From: Vogesella indigofera | GTDB lineage: Bacteria > Pseudomonadota > Gammaproteobacteria > Burkholderiales > Chromobacteriaceae | DNA length: 64,000 nucleotides | NCBI RefSeq assembly: GCF_028548395.1 | Contig: NZ_JAQQLA010000011.1 | Coordinates: 6,919 to 70,918, forward strand | Direction: 5' to 3' | Part shown: in pieces, positions 21,420 through 31,829 of the stretch | How the letters are laid out: each line of letters starts with the position of its first letter | Numbering within the stretch: the first letter of the stretch is position 1 | Notes under the pieces: generated by a model | What the model was told of the DNA's origin: nothing | The model's database searches: none | What the model saw: only the letters and a program-made list of their open reading frames with translations | Translations under genes and position numbers: made by a program

Positions 21420-22784
21420 ATGGACTCTCTCAGCGTTGTCATTCTGGCTGCCGGCAAAGGCAAGCGTATGTATTCGGCCTTGCCCAAGGTATTGCACCCG
21501 ATCGGCGGACAGCCGATGCTGGCGCGCGTGATCGCGACCGCCCGCCAGTTGCAGCCGGCCAAGATCGTGGTGGTCTACGGCCACGGCGGTGAGCAGGTTC
21601 GCGAGCAGATCCAGGACCCGGACATCGCCTGGGCACTACAGGCCGAGCAGCTGGGCACCGGCCACGCGCTGAAGATGGCGCTGCCGCACCTGCCCAAGGT
21701 TGGCCGCACGCTGGTGCTGTACGGCGACGTGCCGCTGACCACGCTGGCGACCCTGCAGCAGCTGCTGGCGGTGGCGGAGCAGGGCATGGCGCTGCTGGTC
21801 GACGTGTTGCCGGATGCCAGCGGTTACGGCCGCATCGTGCGCAATGCCGCCGGCGACATCGTCGCCATCGTGGAAGACAAGGACTGCAACCCGCAGCAGA
21901 AGGCGATCCGCGAGATCAATACCGGCATGCTGGTGCTGCCGAACGAGCGTCTCGACGGCTGGCTCAGCGCGCTGAAAAACGGCAATGCGCAGGGCGAATA
22001 CTACCTGACCGATGTCATCGGCCTGGCGGTGGCCGACGGTCTGGCGGTACCCGGCGTCACCGTGACCGCCTCGTGGGAGGCCGCCGGTGTCAACAACAAG
22101 TGGCAGCTGGCCGAACTGGAGCGTCAGCTGCAGCTGAACCAGGCGCGGGCACTGCTCACCGCCGGCGTCACCCTCGCCGATCCGGCACGCATCGATGTGC
22201 GCGGCGAATTGCAGCACGGCCAGGATGTCAGCATCGACGTCGGCTGCGTGTTCGAAGGTAGGGTACAGCTCGGTGACGGCGTGCAGATCGGTGCCTACTG
22301 CGTGCTGAAAAATGTCAGCATCGCGGCCGGCAGCCGCATTGCCCCGTACTCGCACCTGGAAGACGCAGAGGTGGGCGAGGGCTGCCGCATCGGGCCGTAT
22401 GCGCGGCTGCGTCCCGGCGCCAGACTGGCGGCGCAGGTGCACGTCGGCAACTTTGTCGAGATCAAGAAGAGCAATGTCGGCATCGGCTCCAAGGTTAATC
22501 ACCTGACCTATATCGGCGATGCCGACATCGGCAGCAAGGTCAATATCGGCGCCGGCTCGGTGACCTGCAACTACGACGGGGTCAACAAGTACCGCACCGT
22601 GATCGGCGATCATGTCTTCGTCGGCTCCGGCACGCTGATGGTGGCGCCGGTGACTCTGGAAGAGGGCGCCACCATCGGCGCCGGCTCGGTGCTCACCAAG
22701 ACCGCCCCCGCTGGCCAGCTCACCGTGGCGCGTGCCAAGCAGCTGACGGTGCCGGGCTGGCAGCGCCCGCAGAAGAAAAACTGA
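21420..22784 (+). CDS. glmU: bifunctional UDP-GlcNAc pyrophosphorylase / GlcN-1-P acetyltransferase GlmU
   Basis: Makes UDP-N-acetylglucosamine, the precursor of peptidoglycan and LPS, in two steps. The 454-residue protein has the N-terminal uridyltransferase motif [19 protein letters not shown] and a C-terminal left-handed beta helix of hexapeptide repeats with the [20 protein letters not shown] acetyltransferase segment and [11 protein letters not shown]. The start at 21420 ([12 protein letters not shown]) is the conserved one. An exact repeat word (21696-21707) encodes KVGR in the N-terminal domain. The DeoR regulator and glmS follow. Confidence 0.97.
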   Translation: MDSLSVVILAAGKGKRMYSALPKVLHPIGGQPMLARVIATARQLQPAKIVVVYGHGGEQVREQIQDPDIAWALQAEQLGTGHALKMALPHLPKVGRTLVLYGDVPLTTLATLQQLLAVAEQGMALLVDVLPDASGYGRIVRNAAGDIVAIVEDKDCNPQQKAIREINTGMLVLPNERLDGWLSALKNGNAQGEYYLTDVIGLAVADGLAVPGVTVTASWEAAGVNNKWQLAELERQLQLNQARALLTAGVTLADPARIDVRGELQHGQDVSIDVGCVFEGRVQLGDGVQIGAYCVLKNVSIAAGSRIAPYSHLEDAEVGEGCRIGPYARLRPGARLAAQVHVGNFVEIKKSNVGIGSKVNHLTYIGDADIGSKVNIGAGSVTCNYDGVNKYRTVIGDHVFVGSGTLMVAPVTLEEGATIGAGSVLTKTAPAGQLTVARAKQLTVPGWQRPQKKN

Positions 22785-22800
22785 CGCGTTCTTGCGCAGC

Positions 22801-22837
22801 AAAAAACCGCCTTGGCCATCCGGCCAGGCGGTTTTTT
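22801..22837 (+). terminator. terminator of glmU
   Basis: AAAAAACCGCCTTGGCC and GGCCAGGCGGTTTTTT form a long stem with flanking A- and T-runs, so it can work in both directions. It starts 16 bases after the stop codon. Confidence 0.92.
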
Positions 22838-22924
22838 CATGCTTGTGTGGTGCAAGGTTGGCCGCAAGCGGGCCGTGCGTATTTCATCGCCGTAAGGTGC
22901 TTGTTCTGCACAGCTTTCGCTGAT

Positions 22925-22954
22925 ATATTTCGCAAAACTTCCGAAACGAAATAT
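22925..22954 (+). promoter_or_regulatory. palindromic operator candidate before the DeoR-family gene
   Basis: ATATTTCG (22925-22932) and CGAAATAT (22947-22954) form a perfect inverted repeat with a 14-base spacer that holds an inner CGAAA (22942-22946). It ends 3 bases before the regulator start codon. DeoR-family regulators usually bind their own promoters at inverted or repeated sites, so autoregulation is plausible. Confidence 0.6.
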
Positions 22955-22957
22955 TTG

Positions 22958-23734
22958 ATGACCAAGCGAAACACGCAGCAACGCCGCCATGCCATCGTTG
23001 CCCTGGTGCAGGAGCGCGGTGAAGTCAGTGTCGACGAGCTGACCAAACGCTTCTCCACCTCCGAAGTGACCATCCGCAAGGATCTGGCGCTGCTGGAAAC
23101 CGGCGGCCTGCTGCTGCGCCGTTACGGTGGTGCGATCTCGCTGCCCACCGAAATGGTAGCCGAAGCGGACCCGGCCAGGGTTTCGCAACGAAAGCTGGCG
23201 ATTGCCCGTGCCGCCGCCGAACGCATTCGCGATCACAACCGCGTCATCATCGACAGCGGCACCACCACCAGTGCGATGATCCCGCTGCTGGGCAACAAGC
23301 GTGGCCTGATCGTGATGACCAACTCGCTGAACGTGGCCGGTGCGCTGCGCGAGCTGGAGAACGAACCCACGCTGCTGATGACCGGCGGCACCTGGGACCC
23401 GCATTCCGAATCGTTTCAGGGCCAGATCGCCGAGCAGGTACTGCGCTCTTACGACTTCGACCAGCTGTTCATCGGTGCCGACGGTATCGATCTGGAGCGT
23501 GGCACCACCACCTTCAACGAGCTGGTCGGTTTGTCCCGCGTGATGGCCGAGGTGTCGCGCGAAGTGGTGGTGATGGTGGAGTCCGACAAGATCGGCCGCC
23601 GCATCCCCAATCTGGAGTTGCCATGGGCGCGCATCCAGACCCTGGTTACCGACGACGCCCTGGCCCCGGCGGCCAGGGACATGATTCAGGCCAAAGGGGT
23701 GACGCTGATCTGCGCTCCCTTTGCACACCGCTAG
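22958..23734 (+). CDS. DeoR-family transcriptional regulator next to glmS
   Basis: Predicted sugar-phosphate-responsive regulator of amino-sugar genes. The 258-residue protein has an N-terminal DeoR helix-turn-helix (VSVDELTKRFSTSEVTIRKDLALLE, of which EVTIRKDL is the recognition helix, about 33-40) and a C-terminal DeoR sensor domain with IDSGTTTSAM, MTGGTWD and FIGADGID. DeoR-type genes between glmU and glmS are common in proteobacteria and are thought to control glmS (known context); that role is inferred here. The start at 22958 fits the family; the longer frame has no similarity. The gap to glmS is 15 bases, so the two are probably co-transcribed. Confidence 0.88.
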   Translation: MTKRNTQQRRHAIVALVQERGEVSVDELTKRFSTSEVTIRKDLALLETGGLLLRRYGGAISLPTEMVAEADPARVSQRKLAIARAAAERIRDHNRVIIDSGTTTSAMIPLLGNKRGLIVMTNSLNVAGALRELENEPTLLMTGGTWDPHSESFQGQIAEQVLRSYDFDQLFIGADGIDLERGTTTFNELVGLSRVMAEVSREVVVMVESDKIGRRIPNLELPWARIQTLVTDDALAPAARDMIQAKGVTLICAPFAHR

Positions 23735-23749
23735 TTCAAGGAGAGAAGT

Positions 23750-25579
<1,830 letters not shown>

Positions 25580-25633
25580 AAATGCTTGAATTTACAAGGC
25601 AATGGCAAATTAAATCCGCCAGCGTCTGAGCAA

Positions 25634-25667
25634 AGCGAAGGGGCCGTTGTGGCCCCTTCGCTTTTTC
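25634..25667 (+). terminator. terminator of glmS
   Basis: A 12-bp stem AGCGAAGGGGCC/GGCCCCTTCGCT with loop GTTGT is followed by TTTTTC, 54 bases after the stop codon. Confidence 0.93.
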
Positions 25668-26040
25668 TATGCAGCGTTTGGGGCGGCGTTGCCAAGGGGG
25701 GCTGACGCGGTGGAATGGGTGCTTCAGCCCGATGAAGTGCGGCCTTGCCCGGCAGGTCTAAGTGCTGCCCGCTTTGCACAAAAACTCGGACATGCTTACT
25801 TCCGTCTTGTTTAGGCTGGAAGAGGCGGAAGAGAACAAGAGGACAACATACAGGCTTGTTCGGCTGGCCGCGGCCTCGGCCCCAAGGTTGGCCGCAATTG
25901 CTAAACATGTTGCGGCCAACCTTGTCCTGGCGCTGTGGCCATGGTGACGATGGGGAAGGCCCGCTGCCGGCCATGACCGCAATATTGTTGTGTCATGATG
26001 TGTTCTAATAAGTTTTTTCGGCAGTGAGGAGGGCTTCAGC
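25668..26040. other. intergenic region with an inverted pair of repeat words
   Basis: About 370 bases between the glmS terminator and the PAS-GGDEF gene. The clear structure is AAGGTTGGCCGCAA (25884-25897) facing its reverse complement (25910-25923) with a 12-base loop, a 14-bp perfect stem with no T-run after it. No supported open frame or known RNA family is visible. A GAGGAGGG ribosome-binding site lies just before 26041. Confidence 0.6.
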
Positions 26041-27762
26041 ATGCAGATACTGGCCGTGGTGACGGTGCTGGCGGTGGCAGCCTGGGCGCTTTGGTGCGGC
26101 AGGCAGCTGCGGCGTTACCGGCGCTGGCTGGACGGCGCCGCCGATCCGGTGCTGCTGGTCGAGCGCAACGGCCGCATCCGCTTTGCCAACCGCCAGCTGT
26201 GCCAGCTGCTGGACTTGCCGGCGGCCGAGGTGCGGGGGCTGCGGCTGGAGCAGATCGTGTTGCCGGACAGCGACGGCTACGGCCCGGTGTGGGCGACGCT
26301 GTTTTCCCGCCACTCGCGCTTTGTCGGCAGCCTGGGCCTGCGTCAGGTGCGCTACCGCGCCGGGCTGGAGCGTATGGTGATCGATGCCGCCGCCTTGCCG
26401 GAGGACGCGCTGGTGCTGCTGACGCTGCGGCCGCCGTCGCGGCAGAACACCGACCAGCCGCATCACTATCTGGCGCAAAAGCTGCTGCAAACGGCGGAAG
26501 CCGACGCCGGCATCGGCTCGTGGGTGCTGCAGATGGCCTCCGGCCGGCTGGACTGGAGCCGCGAGGTGCACCGCATTTTCGGCACCGATCCGGCGACCTT
26601 CCGCGCCACCGAGAGCGCCTATTTCGAACGCGTGCATCCGGATGACCGGGCGCGGGTGCGCGCGGAGCTGGACGCCAAGATGGCGCTGCTGCAACCCTTC
26701 GACATCGAATACCGCATCATCCGCCCGGATGGCGACATCCGCGACCTGCTGGAGCGCAACCATATCCACTGCCTGCCGGACGGCACCGTCGACCATCTGT
26801 GGGGCACGGTGATCGACATGACCCAGCACAAGCAGCTGCAGCGCCAGCTGCAACTGGCGCAGCTGGCGGTCGAGCACAGCTCCGAGGCGGTGGCGATTGC
26901 CGATGGCGCCATGCGCTGGCTGTATGTCAATCCGGCGCTGTGCCGCATCGCCGGGCGCGACGAGGCGGCGCTGCTGGCGGCTGCGCCGTCGTTCCTGCTG
27001 CCGGGCGCGGATACCGCCTTGCGCGGCAAGGAGCTGCTGGGCCTGCTCGGCGAGCGCCACCACTGGCAGGGCGAATTGCGCATCGCCCGCCCCGGCAGCA
27101 TGCCCTTGCCGGTGCTGGCGTCGGTATCGCGCGTGCAGAACGCCGGCGGCGGTGCGGAAATGGTGTGGGTGTTTACCGACATCAGTCGCATCAAGGAGTC
27201 GGAGCGCCAATTGCAGAGCCTGGCCTTTTTCGACGGCCTGACCGGGCTGGCCAACCGCACGCTGTTCAACGAGCAGCTGGAGCGGGCGCTGCAGGCCAGC
27301 CGCGCGGCCGGCACGCCGCTGGCGCTGGTGTTTGTCGACCTGAACGGCTTCAAGCAGGTCAACGACCGGCTGGGGCATCAGGCCGGCGACGAAGTGTTGT
27401 GCCGCATCGCCACGCGGCTGAGCCGTGCGGTGCGCAGCGGTGACCTGGTCGGGCGCTGGGGCGGCGACGAATTTGCCATCCTGCTGCCGGCCTGCGGCGA
27501 CGCGGCGGCGCTGGCCGCCCTGCTGCAGCGCCTGCAGCAGGCAGTGAACCTGCATTGTCCGCAGCCGGACGGGACGCTGCTGGCGGTCGGCGCCAGCTTC
27601 GGCGTCGCCTGTTGCCACGGCGATGCGCTGACGGCCACGGTGCTGTTGGCGCAGGCCGATCAGGCGATGTACCGCGCCAAGTCGCAGGGCGGCGGTGTGG
27701 TGTGGCTGCACGACGGGCAGGGGTTGCAGCCGTTTGCCGTGGCCACCGCCCGCCCGGCCTGA
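26041..27762 (+). CDS. membrane-anchored PAS-PAS-GGDEF diguanylate cyclase
   Basis: Predicted c-di-GMP synthase of 573 residues. It has one N-terminal membrane helix (about 2-19), a first PAS-like domain (about 30-125), a PAS/PAC pair (about 150-265, with YRIIRPDGDIRDLLERN), a further PAS (about 275-390, with VNPALCRIAGRDE and VFTDISRIKESE) and a GGDEF domain. The catalytic motif GGDEF is intact at 474-478, and RSGD (465-468) matches the product-inhibition site RxxD, five residues upstream. Sensory ligand unknown. It could supply c-di-GMP to the LapD-like receptor (inference). Confidence 0.92.
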   Translation: MQILAVVTVLAVAAWALWCGRQLRRYRRWLDGAADPVLLVERNGRIRFANRQLCQLLDLPAAEVRGLRLEQIVLPDSDGYGPVWATLFSRHSRFVGSLGLRQVRYRAGLERMVIDAAALPEDALVLLTLRPPSRQNTDQPHHYLAQKLLQTAEADAGIGSWVLQMASGRLDWSREVHRIFGTDPATFRATESAYFERVHPDDRARVRAELDAKMALLQPFDIEYRIIRPDGDIRDLLERNHIHCLPDGTVDHLWGTVIDMTQHKQLQRQLQLAQLAVEHSSEAVAIADGAMRWLYVNPALCRIAGRDEAALLAAAPSFLLPGADTALRGKELLGLLGERHHWQGELRIARPGSMPLPVLASVSRVQNAGGGAEMVWVFTDISRIKESERQLQSLAFFDGLTGLANRTLFNEQLERALQASRAAGTPLALVFVDLNGFKQVNDRLGHQAGDEVLCRIATRLSRAVRSGDLVGRWGGDEFAILLPACGDAAALAALLQRLQQAVNLHCPQPDGTLLAVGASFGVACCHGDALTATVLLAQADQAMYRAKSQGGGVVWLHDGQGLQPFAVATARPA

Positions 27763-27832
27763 GCCGGCCTCCTTATGACAGACGCGGGCGGGGCGGGTAT
27801 GCTGTTGTCTCCTGTCCCGTGTGTGCGCCGCC

Positions 27833-29218
27833 ATGACCGTCAATCCCATTCTCAATAGCGATTCCTACAAGCTCAGTCACTGGGTGCAGTATCCGCCCGG
27901 CACCGACGGCATGTATTCCTACGTGGCCGCGCGTGGCGGTACCGCCTCGCACGTGCTGTTTTTCGGCCTGCAGGCGCTGCTGAAGGACTACCTCAGCCAG
28001 CGCATCACCATGGCGCATATCGCCGAGGCGGAGACGCTGGCCAGCTTGCATGGCCTGCCGTTCAACCGTGCCGGCTTCGAGCGCATTGTCAAAAAGCACC
28101 ACGGCTACTGGCCGGTGCGCATCCGTGCGGTGGCCGAGGGCGAGCTGATCCCGACCGGGGTGCCGATGCTCACCATTGAATCCACCGACCCGGAGCTGTT
28201 CTGGGTGGTGTCCTTCCTGGAGACGGCGCTGCTGCGCGTGTGGTATCCGATCAGCGTGGCCACGCGCAGCTTCCGCGCCAAGGAAATCATCCGCCGCTAT
28301 CTGTTGCAGACCGCCGACGACCTGTCCGGCCTGCCGTTCAAGCTGCACGATTTCGGCGCGCGCGGCGTGTCCAGCTACGAAAGCTCGGAAATTGGCGGCA
28401 TGGCACACCTGGTCAACTTCATGGGCAGCGACACGCTGGCGGCACTGGTCGCCGCGCGCCGCCACTACCACGAGCCGTGCGCGGCGTTCTCGATTCCGGC
28501 GGCCGAGCACGCCACCATCACCGCCTGGGGCCGGCCGCAGGAGGGCGACGCCTTCGGCAACATGCTGACCCACTTCGCCAAACCCGGCGCGCTGCTGGCG
28601 GTGGTCAGCGACAGCTACGACGTGTTCCACGCCGTCAGCGAGCTGTGGGGCGAGCGCCTGCGCCAGCAGGTGATAGCCAGCGGCGCCACGGTGGTGATCC
28701 GCCCCGACTCCGGCGAGCCGGTACAGGTGGTGGCCGAGGTGATCGACCGGCTGGCGGCCGCCTTCGGCACCACGCTGAACGGCAAGGGCTACCGCGTGCT
28801 GAACCATGTGCGCGTGATCCAGGGCGACGGTGTCAACCTCGCCAGCATCGACGCCATCCTGTCGCGGCTGGCCAAGCTCGGCTACAGCGCCGACAACGTC
28901 GCCTTCGGCATGGGCGCGGAGCTGCTGCAGAAGCTGGATCGCGACACCCACAAGATGGCGCTGAAGTGCTCGGCGATCAGTATCGGCGGCCAGTGGCGCG
29001 ACGTGTTCAAGGACCCGGTGACCGATCCCGGCAAGCGTTCGCTCGGCGGCCGCGTGGTGGCGGCGCGCGACAGCCGCGGCGCCTGGGGCGTCAACACCTT
29101 GGAGCGGGTGAGCGACGCCGACCTGCAGATGCGCGTGGTGTGGGAAAACGGCCAGCTGCTGCTGGACGAGGATTTCGCCACCATTCGCGCCCGTGCCGCC
29201 GCGCATCTGGAGCACTGA
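27833..29218 (+). CDS. nadV: nicotinamide phosphoribosyltransferase (NadV/NAMPT family)
   Basis: Joins nicotinamide and PRPP to give NMN, salvaging NAD without deamidation. The 461-residue protein resembles NAMPT rather than PncB: NSDSYKLSHWVQYPPGT at the N-terminus, FYGLQ-like FFGLQALLK, HDFGARGVSSYES, IPAAEHATITAWG, VIRPDSGEP and FGMGAELLQKLDRDTHKMALKCSA. The start at 27833 precedes the conserved N-terminus; an in-frame GTG at 27821 is less likely. The next gene starts one base after its stop codon. No NMN adenylyltransferase gene is nearby. Confidence 0.9.
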   Translation: MTVNPILNSDSYKLSHWVQYPPGTDGMYSYVAARGGTASHVLFFGLQALLKDYLSQRITMAHIAEAETLASLHGLPFNRAGFERIVKKHHGYWPVRIRAVAEGELIPTGVPMLTIESTDPELFWVVSFLETALLRVWYPISVATRSFRAKEIIRRYLLQTADDLSGLPFKLHDFGARGVSSYESSEIGGMAHLVNFMGSDTLAALVAARRHYHEPCAAFSIPAAEHATITAWGRPQEGDAFGNMLTHFAKPGALLAVVSDSYDVFHAVSELWGERLRQQVIASGATVVIRPDSGEPVQVVAEVIDRLAAAFGTTLNGKGYRVLNHVRVIQGDGVNLASIDAILSRLAKLGYSADNVAFGMGAELLQKLDRDTHKMALKCSAISIGGQWRDVFKDPVTDPGKRSLGGRVVAARDSRGAWGVNTLERVSDADLQMRVVWENGQLLLDEDFATIRARAAAHLEH

Positions 29219-29219
29219 C

Positions 29220-29582
29220 ATGCCGAGCCCCGAACAAGTGGTCCAGGCGCAACTGGACGCCTACAACGCGCGCGATCTCGACGCGCTGCTGGCCTGCTAT
29301 GCCGCCGACGCCTGCATGTATGCCTACCCGGCGACGCTGGTGGCGCAGGGCCATGCCGCCATCCGCGAGCGCATGCGCCTGCGCTTTGCCGAGCCAGACC
29401 TGCATGCCGAGCTGCGCCGGCGCGTGGTGCTGGGCGAGCTGGTGATCGACGACGAGATCGTGACCCGCAATTTTCCCGAGGGTCGCGGCAGCATGAGTAT
29501 GACCATGATCTACCGCGTGGCCGACGGCCGCATCGTCGATGCCTCGGTGATCGCCGGCACGCCGGTGCTGGACGAGCGCTGA
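29220..29582 (+). CDS. SnoaL/NTF2-like small protein
   Basis: A 120-residue protein with the cone-shaped alpha+beta fold of the SnoaL/NTF2 superfamily: EQVVQAQLDAYNARDLDALLACYA followed by YPATLVAQGHAAIRERMRLRFA and a VADGRIVDASVIAG strand near the end. It starts one base after the nadV stop codon and is surely co-transcribed with it. Such proteins range from isomerases to ligand-binding or detoxifying proteins. A link to NAD salvage is possible but unproven. Confidence 0.8.
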   Translation: MPSPEQVVQAQLDAYNARDLDALLACYAADACMYAYPATLVAQGHAAIRERMRLRFAEPDLHAELRRRVVLGELVIDDEIVTRNFPEGRGSMSMTMIYRVADGRIVDASVIAGTPVLDER

Positions 29583-29610
29583 TACCGGCGCAGGCCGAGG
29601 CGCGATACAA

Positions 29611-29638
29611 AAAGGTTGGCCGCATGCGGCCAACCTTT
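29611..29638. terminator. palindromic repeat-word hairpin after the nadV operon
   Basis: AAAGGTTGGCCGCATGCGGCCAACCTTT is a perfect 28-base palindrome made of two converging repeat words (29612-29625 and 29624-29637) that share CAT-type bases at the centre. It lies between two convergent genes, with A-runs before and T-runs after, so it fits a bidirectional terminator. Confidence 0.75.
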
Positions 29639-29645
29639 ATCATTT

Positions 29646-30275
29646 TCAGGCCGCTTGCAGCGACTGCTGCTGCAGGCGCCGGCGCCACAGCCAGGTGGCC
29701 GCCGCCAGCAGCGCCATGATGCCGTAGCTGAGCCACGGGCCGATGGCGACCGCGCGGGCGACCGGCCAGTGGAAAGCCAGCCAGATGCGGGCGGCGCATT
29801 CCGCCAGCAGGCCGCCGCCCCACAGCAGGGTCATGCCACGCAGCACGTTTTGCAGCGCCGGCAGCATTAGCCGGGCTTGCAGCTCATCCCGCTGCTGCGG
29901 CGACTGCCGCGCCGCCGCCGCCAGTGCCAGCCGGCCGAGCAGGGGCTGGCGCCACAGCAGGCTCAGCAGGAATGCCATCCCCACCGCGCCGGTGACCAGC
30001 GATTCGCGCACCAGCAGCCAGCGGCTGTCGCCATCGCCCAGCATCGCCAGCAGCGACAGCGCAATGCCGGCCAGCACCAGAGCGCTCATCGCGTCCAGCC
30101 GGCGGTGGCGGTACAGCTCCCACAGGCTCCACAGCGTCGGCGGTAAGGCAGACCACAGCAGTGCGCCGCGCTCGCCCCAGCCGGCCACGGTGTGGTCATA
30201 GATCAGCCACGGCAGCAGCAGGTTGACGGCCAGATCCGCCACTAGCGATAGGCGCGTGCGCCAGTCAGGTCGCAT
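29646..30275 (-). CDS. VC0807-like integral membrane protein
   Basis: A 209-residue hydrophobic protein with about five to six predicted helices, including LAVNLLLPWLIYDHT at the N-terminus, ALVLAGIALSLLAML and a C-terminal WLSYGIMALLAAATWLW. It resembles the uncharacterized VC0807 family. Its start overlaps the end of the cysteine hydrolase gene by 11 bases (ATG at 30275; a GTG at 30281 is the alternative), so the two are co-transcribed. Function unknown. Confidence 0.75.
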   Translation of the reverse strand: MRPDWRTRLSLVADLAVNLLLPWLIYDHTVAGWGERGALLWSALPPTLWSLWELYRHRRLDAMSALVLAGIALSLLAMLGDGDSRWLLVRESLVTGAVGMAFLLSLLWRQPLLGRLALAAAARQSPQQRDELQARLMLPALQNVLRGMTLLWGGGLLAECAARIWLAFHWPVARAVAIGPWLSYGIMALLAAATWLWRRRLQQQSLQAA

Positions 30276-30810
30276 CGTCACCGCTTTGCAGCGCGGCCAG
30301 CGGCAGTACGCGGATGGCGTTGCCGGGCACGTCCATGTTCGCCCACAGCCAGTTCAGGTGCGCCACCAGCGTTTCGCCGCTGGCGTGCGGACGGTCCTTG
30401 CAGGTGTGGGCATCGGCCACCACGGTGACGGCGTAGCCGAGCGAGGCGGCGCGGCGCACGGTGGTGTCGACGCAGAAGTCGCTGGCGTAGCCGCCCACCC
30501 ACAGGTTCTCGATCTCCTCGCTGTCCAGGTACTGGCGCAGGCTGGTGTCGAGAAAGCTGTCGCAGGCGGTTTTTTCGATCACCGGGTCGCCCGGCAAGCG
30601 CTGCAGGCCGGGGTGCAGCTGCCATTCCTCGCTGCCGCGCGGCAGGTCGGCGGCATGGTGCTGGATGAACACCACGCGGTGGCCGCAGTCGCGGGCGTGG
30701 TCGATCAGCCGGTTGAGGTTGGCCAGGGTCTCGGCGCCGCGCGTGGCGCGCGGCTCCAGCTCGATCAGGCCATACTGGAAATCGATGACCAGCAGTGCGG
30801 TAGCGGACAT
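30265..30810 (-). CDS. isochorismatase-family cysteine hydrolase
   Basis: Predicted amidase/hydrolase of 181 residues. The family catalytic triad is visible: Asp10 in LLVIDFQ, Lys in VIEKTACDSF, and Cys in GYASDFCVDTTVRRA, with the usual cis-peptide region before it. It could be a nicotinamidase-like, isochorismatase-like or pyrazinamide-type enzyme; the substrate cannot be read from sequence. The start at 30810 follows AAGGAGT. The nearby nadV gives weak contextual support for a nicotinamide-related role only. Confidence 0.82.
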   Translation of the reverse strand: MSATALLVIDFQYGLIELEPRATRGAETLANLNRLIDHARDCGHRVVFIQHHAADLPRGSEEWQLHPGLQRLPGDPVIEKTACDSFLDTSLRQYLDSEEIENLWVGGYASDFCVDTTVRRAASLGYAVTVVADAHTCKDRPHASGETLVAHLNWLWANMDVPGNAIRVLPLAALQSGDDAT

Positions 30811-30975
30811 CAGGCAAGACTCCTTCGGCAACGGGGTGGCAAGGTTGGCCGCAGGCTGGGCGGCCATCGCGCACAGTGTAGCCGCTGGCGGCGCGGTCCG
30901 GGATGTCATCGTGCTGTCGGCGGCGGCAGCGCCTTGCTATGCTGAGTTGATGGGCAACCCCGCGGCGGAGGCATG

Positions 30976-31758
30976 ATGGCACGACTCGATAGTCAGCAGG
31001 CATTCGAACAGCACCTGCAGCGCGACACCGCACAGCGCTATGTCGCCCAGTTTGCCGGTTGCTGGCTGCAGAGCTGTTTCCAGCCGATCTTCTACCGCAG
31101 CGGCGGCGTGTTCGGCCACGAGGCGCTGCTGCGGGTGCACGACGCCGCCGGCGACAGCGTGCGCCCGGACCGTTTTCTTGCCGGCCTGCCGCTGTTGCAG
31201 CAGATCGACGCCGACCGCCTGGCGCGGGTGATCCACATCCGCAATTTCGCCGCCAGCGCCGAGCCGGGCTGCCTGACACTGAACCTGCTGCCGCTGACGG
31301 TGGTGCACGAGGCCGGTTACGGCGGCAACTACGCGCTGATGCTGCAACGGCTGCAGCAACTGGGCATCGACAACGGCCGCGTGATCCTGGAGGTGGTGGA
31401 GTACGAGGTGGAAGAGGGCGACGGCGCGCTGTCGGCGGCGCTGCGCGCGGCGGCGACGGCCGGCTTCGGCATCGCGGTGGACGATTTCGGCGCCATGGCC
31501 TCCGGCCACGGCCGGGTGCGCGCGCTGCGGCCGGACATCATCAAGATCGACCGCAGCCTGCTGCTGGACTACATGCAGGGCGACAACGGCCAGCTGGCGG
31601 CGGTGCTGCAGCTGGGCTGGGAGGTCGGCAGCCGCATGCTGGTGGAGGGCATCGAGACCGAGGCGCAGTACCGCGCGATGTGCGGCCTCGGCGTCGAGCT
31701 GTACCAGGGCTTTTACCTCGGGCGGCCGGGCTTCCTGCCGGTGCGGCGCGAGCTGTGA
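30976..31758 (+). CDS. stand-alone EAL-domain c-di-GMP phosphodiesterase
   Basis: Predicted enzyme that cuts c-di-GMP to pGpG. The 260-residue cytosolic protein is a single EAL domain with intact motifs: the signature EAL (about 49-51, in GHEALLR), LNLLP (the N is a metal ligand), ILEVVEYE (metal Glu), VDDFG (metal Asp pair), IKIDRSL (catalytic Lys) and VEGIETEAQ. No GGDEF or sensor domain is attached. I chose the second of two adjacent ATGs because GGAGG is only 1 base from the first (30973). Confidence 0.9.
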   Translation: MARLDSQQAFEQHLQRDTAQRYVAQFAGCWLQSCFQPIFYRSGGVFGHEALLRVHDAAGDSVRPDRFLAGLPLLQQIDADRLARVIHIRNFAASAEPGCLTLNLLPLTVVHEAGYGGNYALMLQRLQQLGIDNGRVILEVVEYEVEEGDGALSAALRAAATAGFGIAVDDFGAMASGHGRVRALRPDIIKIDRSLLLDYMQGDNGQLAAVLQLGWEVGSRMLVEGIETEAQYRAMCGLGVELYQGFYLGRPGFLPVRREL

Positions 31759-31770
31759 GCCAAGAATGAA

Positions 31771-31815
31771 AAAAGGTTGGCCGCAAGCCGGTAACGGGCT
31801 TGCGGCCAACCTTTT
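31771..31815. terminator. long hairpin of two repeat words between convergent genes
   Basis: AAGGTTGGCCGCAA (31773-31786) and its reverse complement (31800-31813) extend to a stem of about 19 bp, including AAAA at the outside and GCC/GGC inside. An A-run precedes and TTTT follows. It separates the EAL gene (+) and the large dehydrogenase gene (-), and both could use it as a terminator. Confidence 0.8.
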
Positions 31816-31829
31816 GCCGGGTTGACGCC

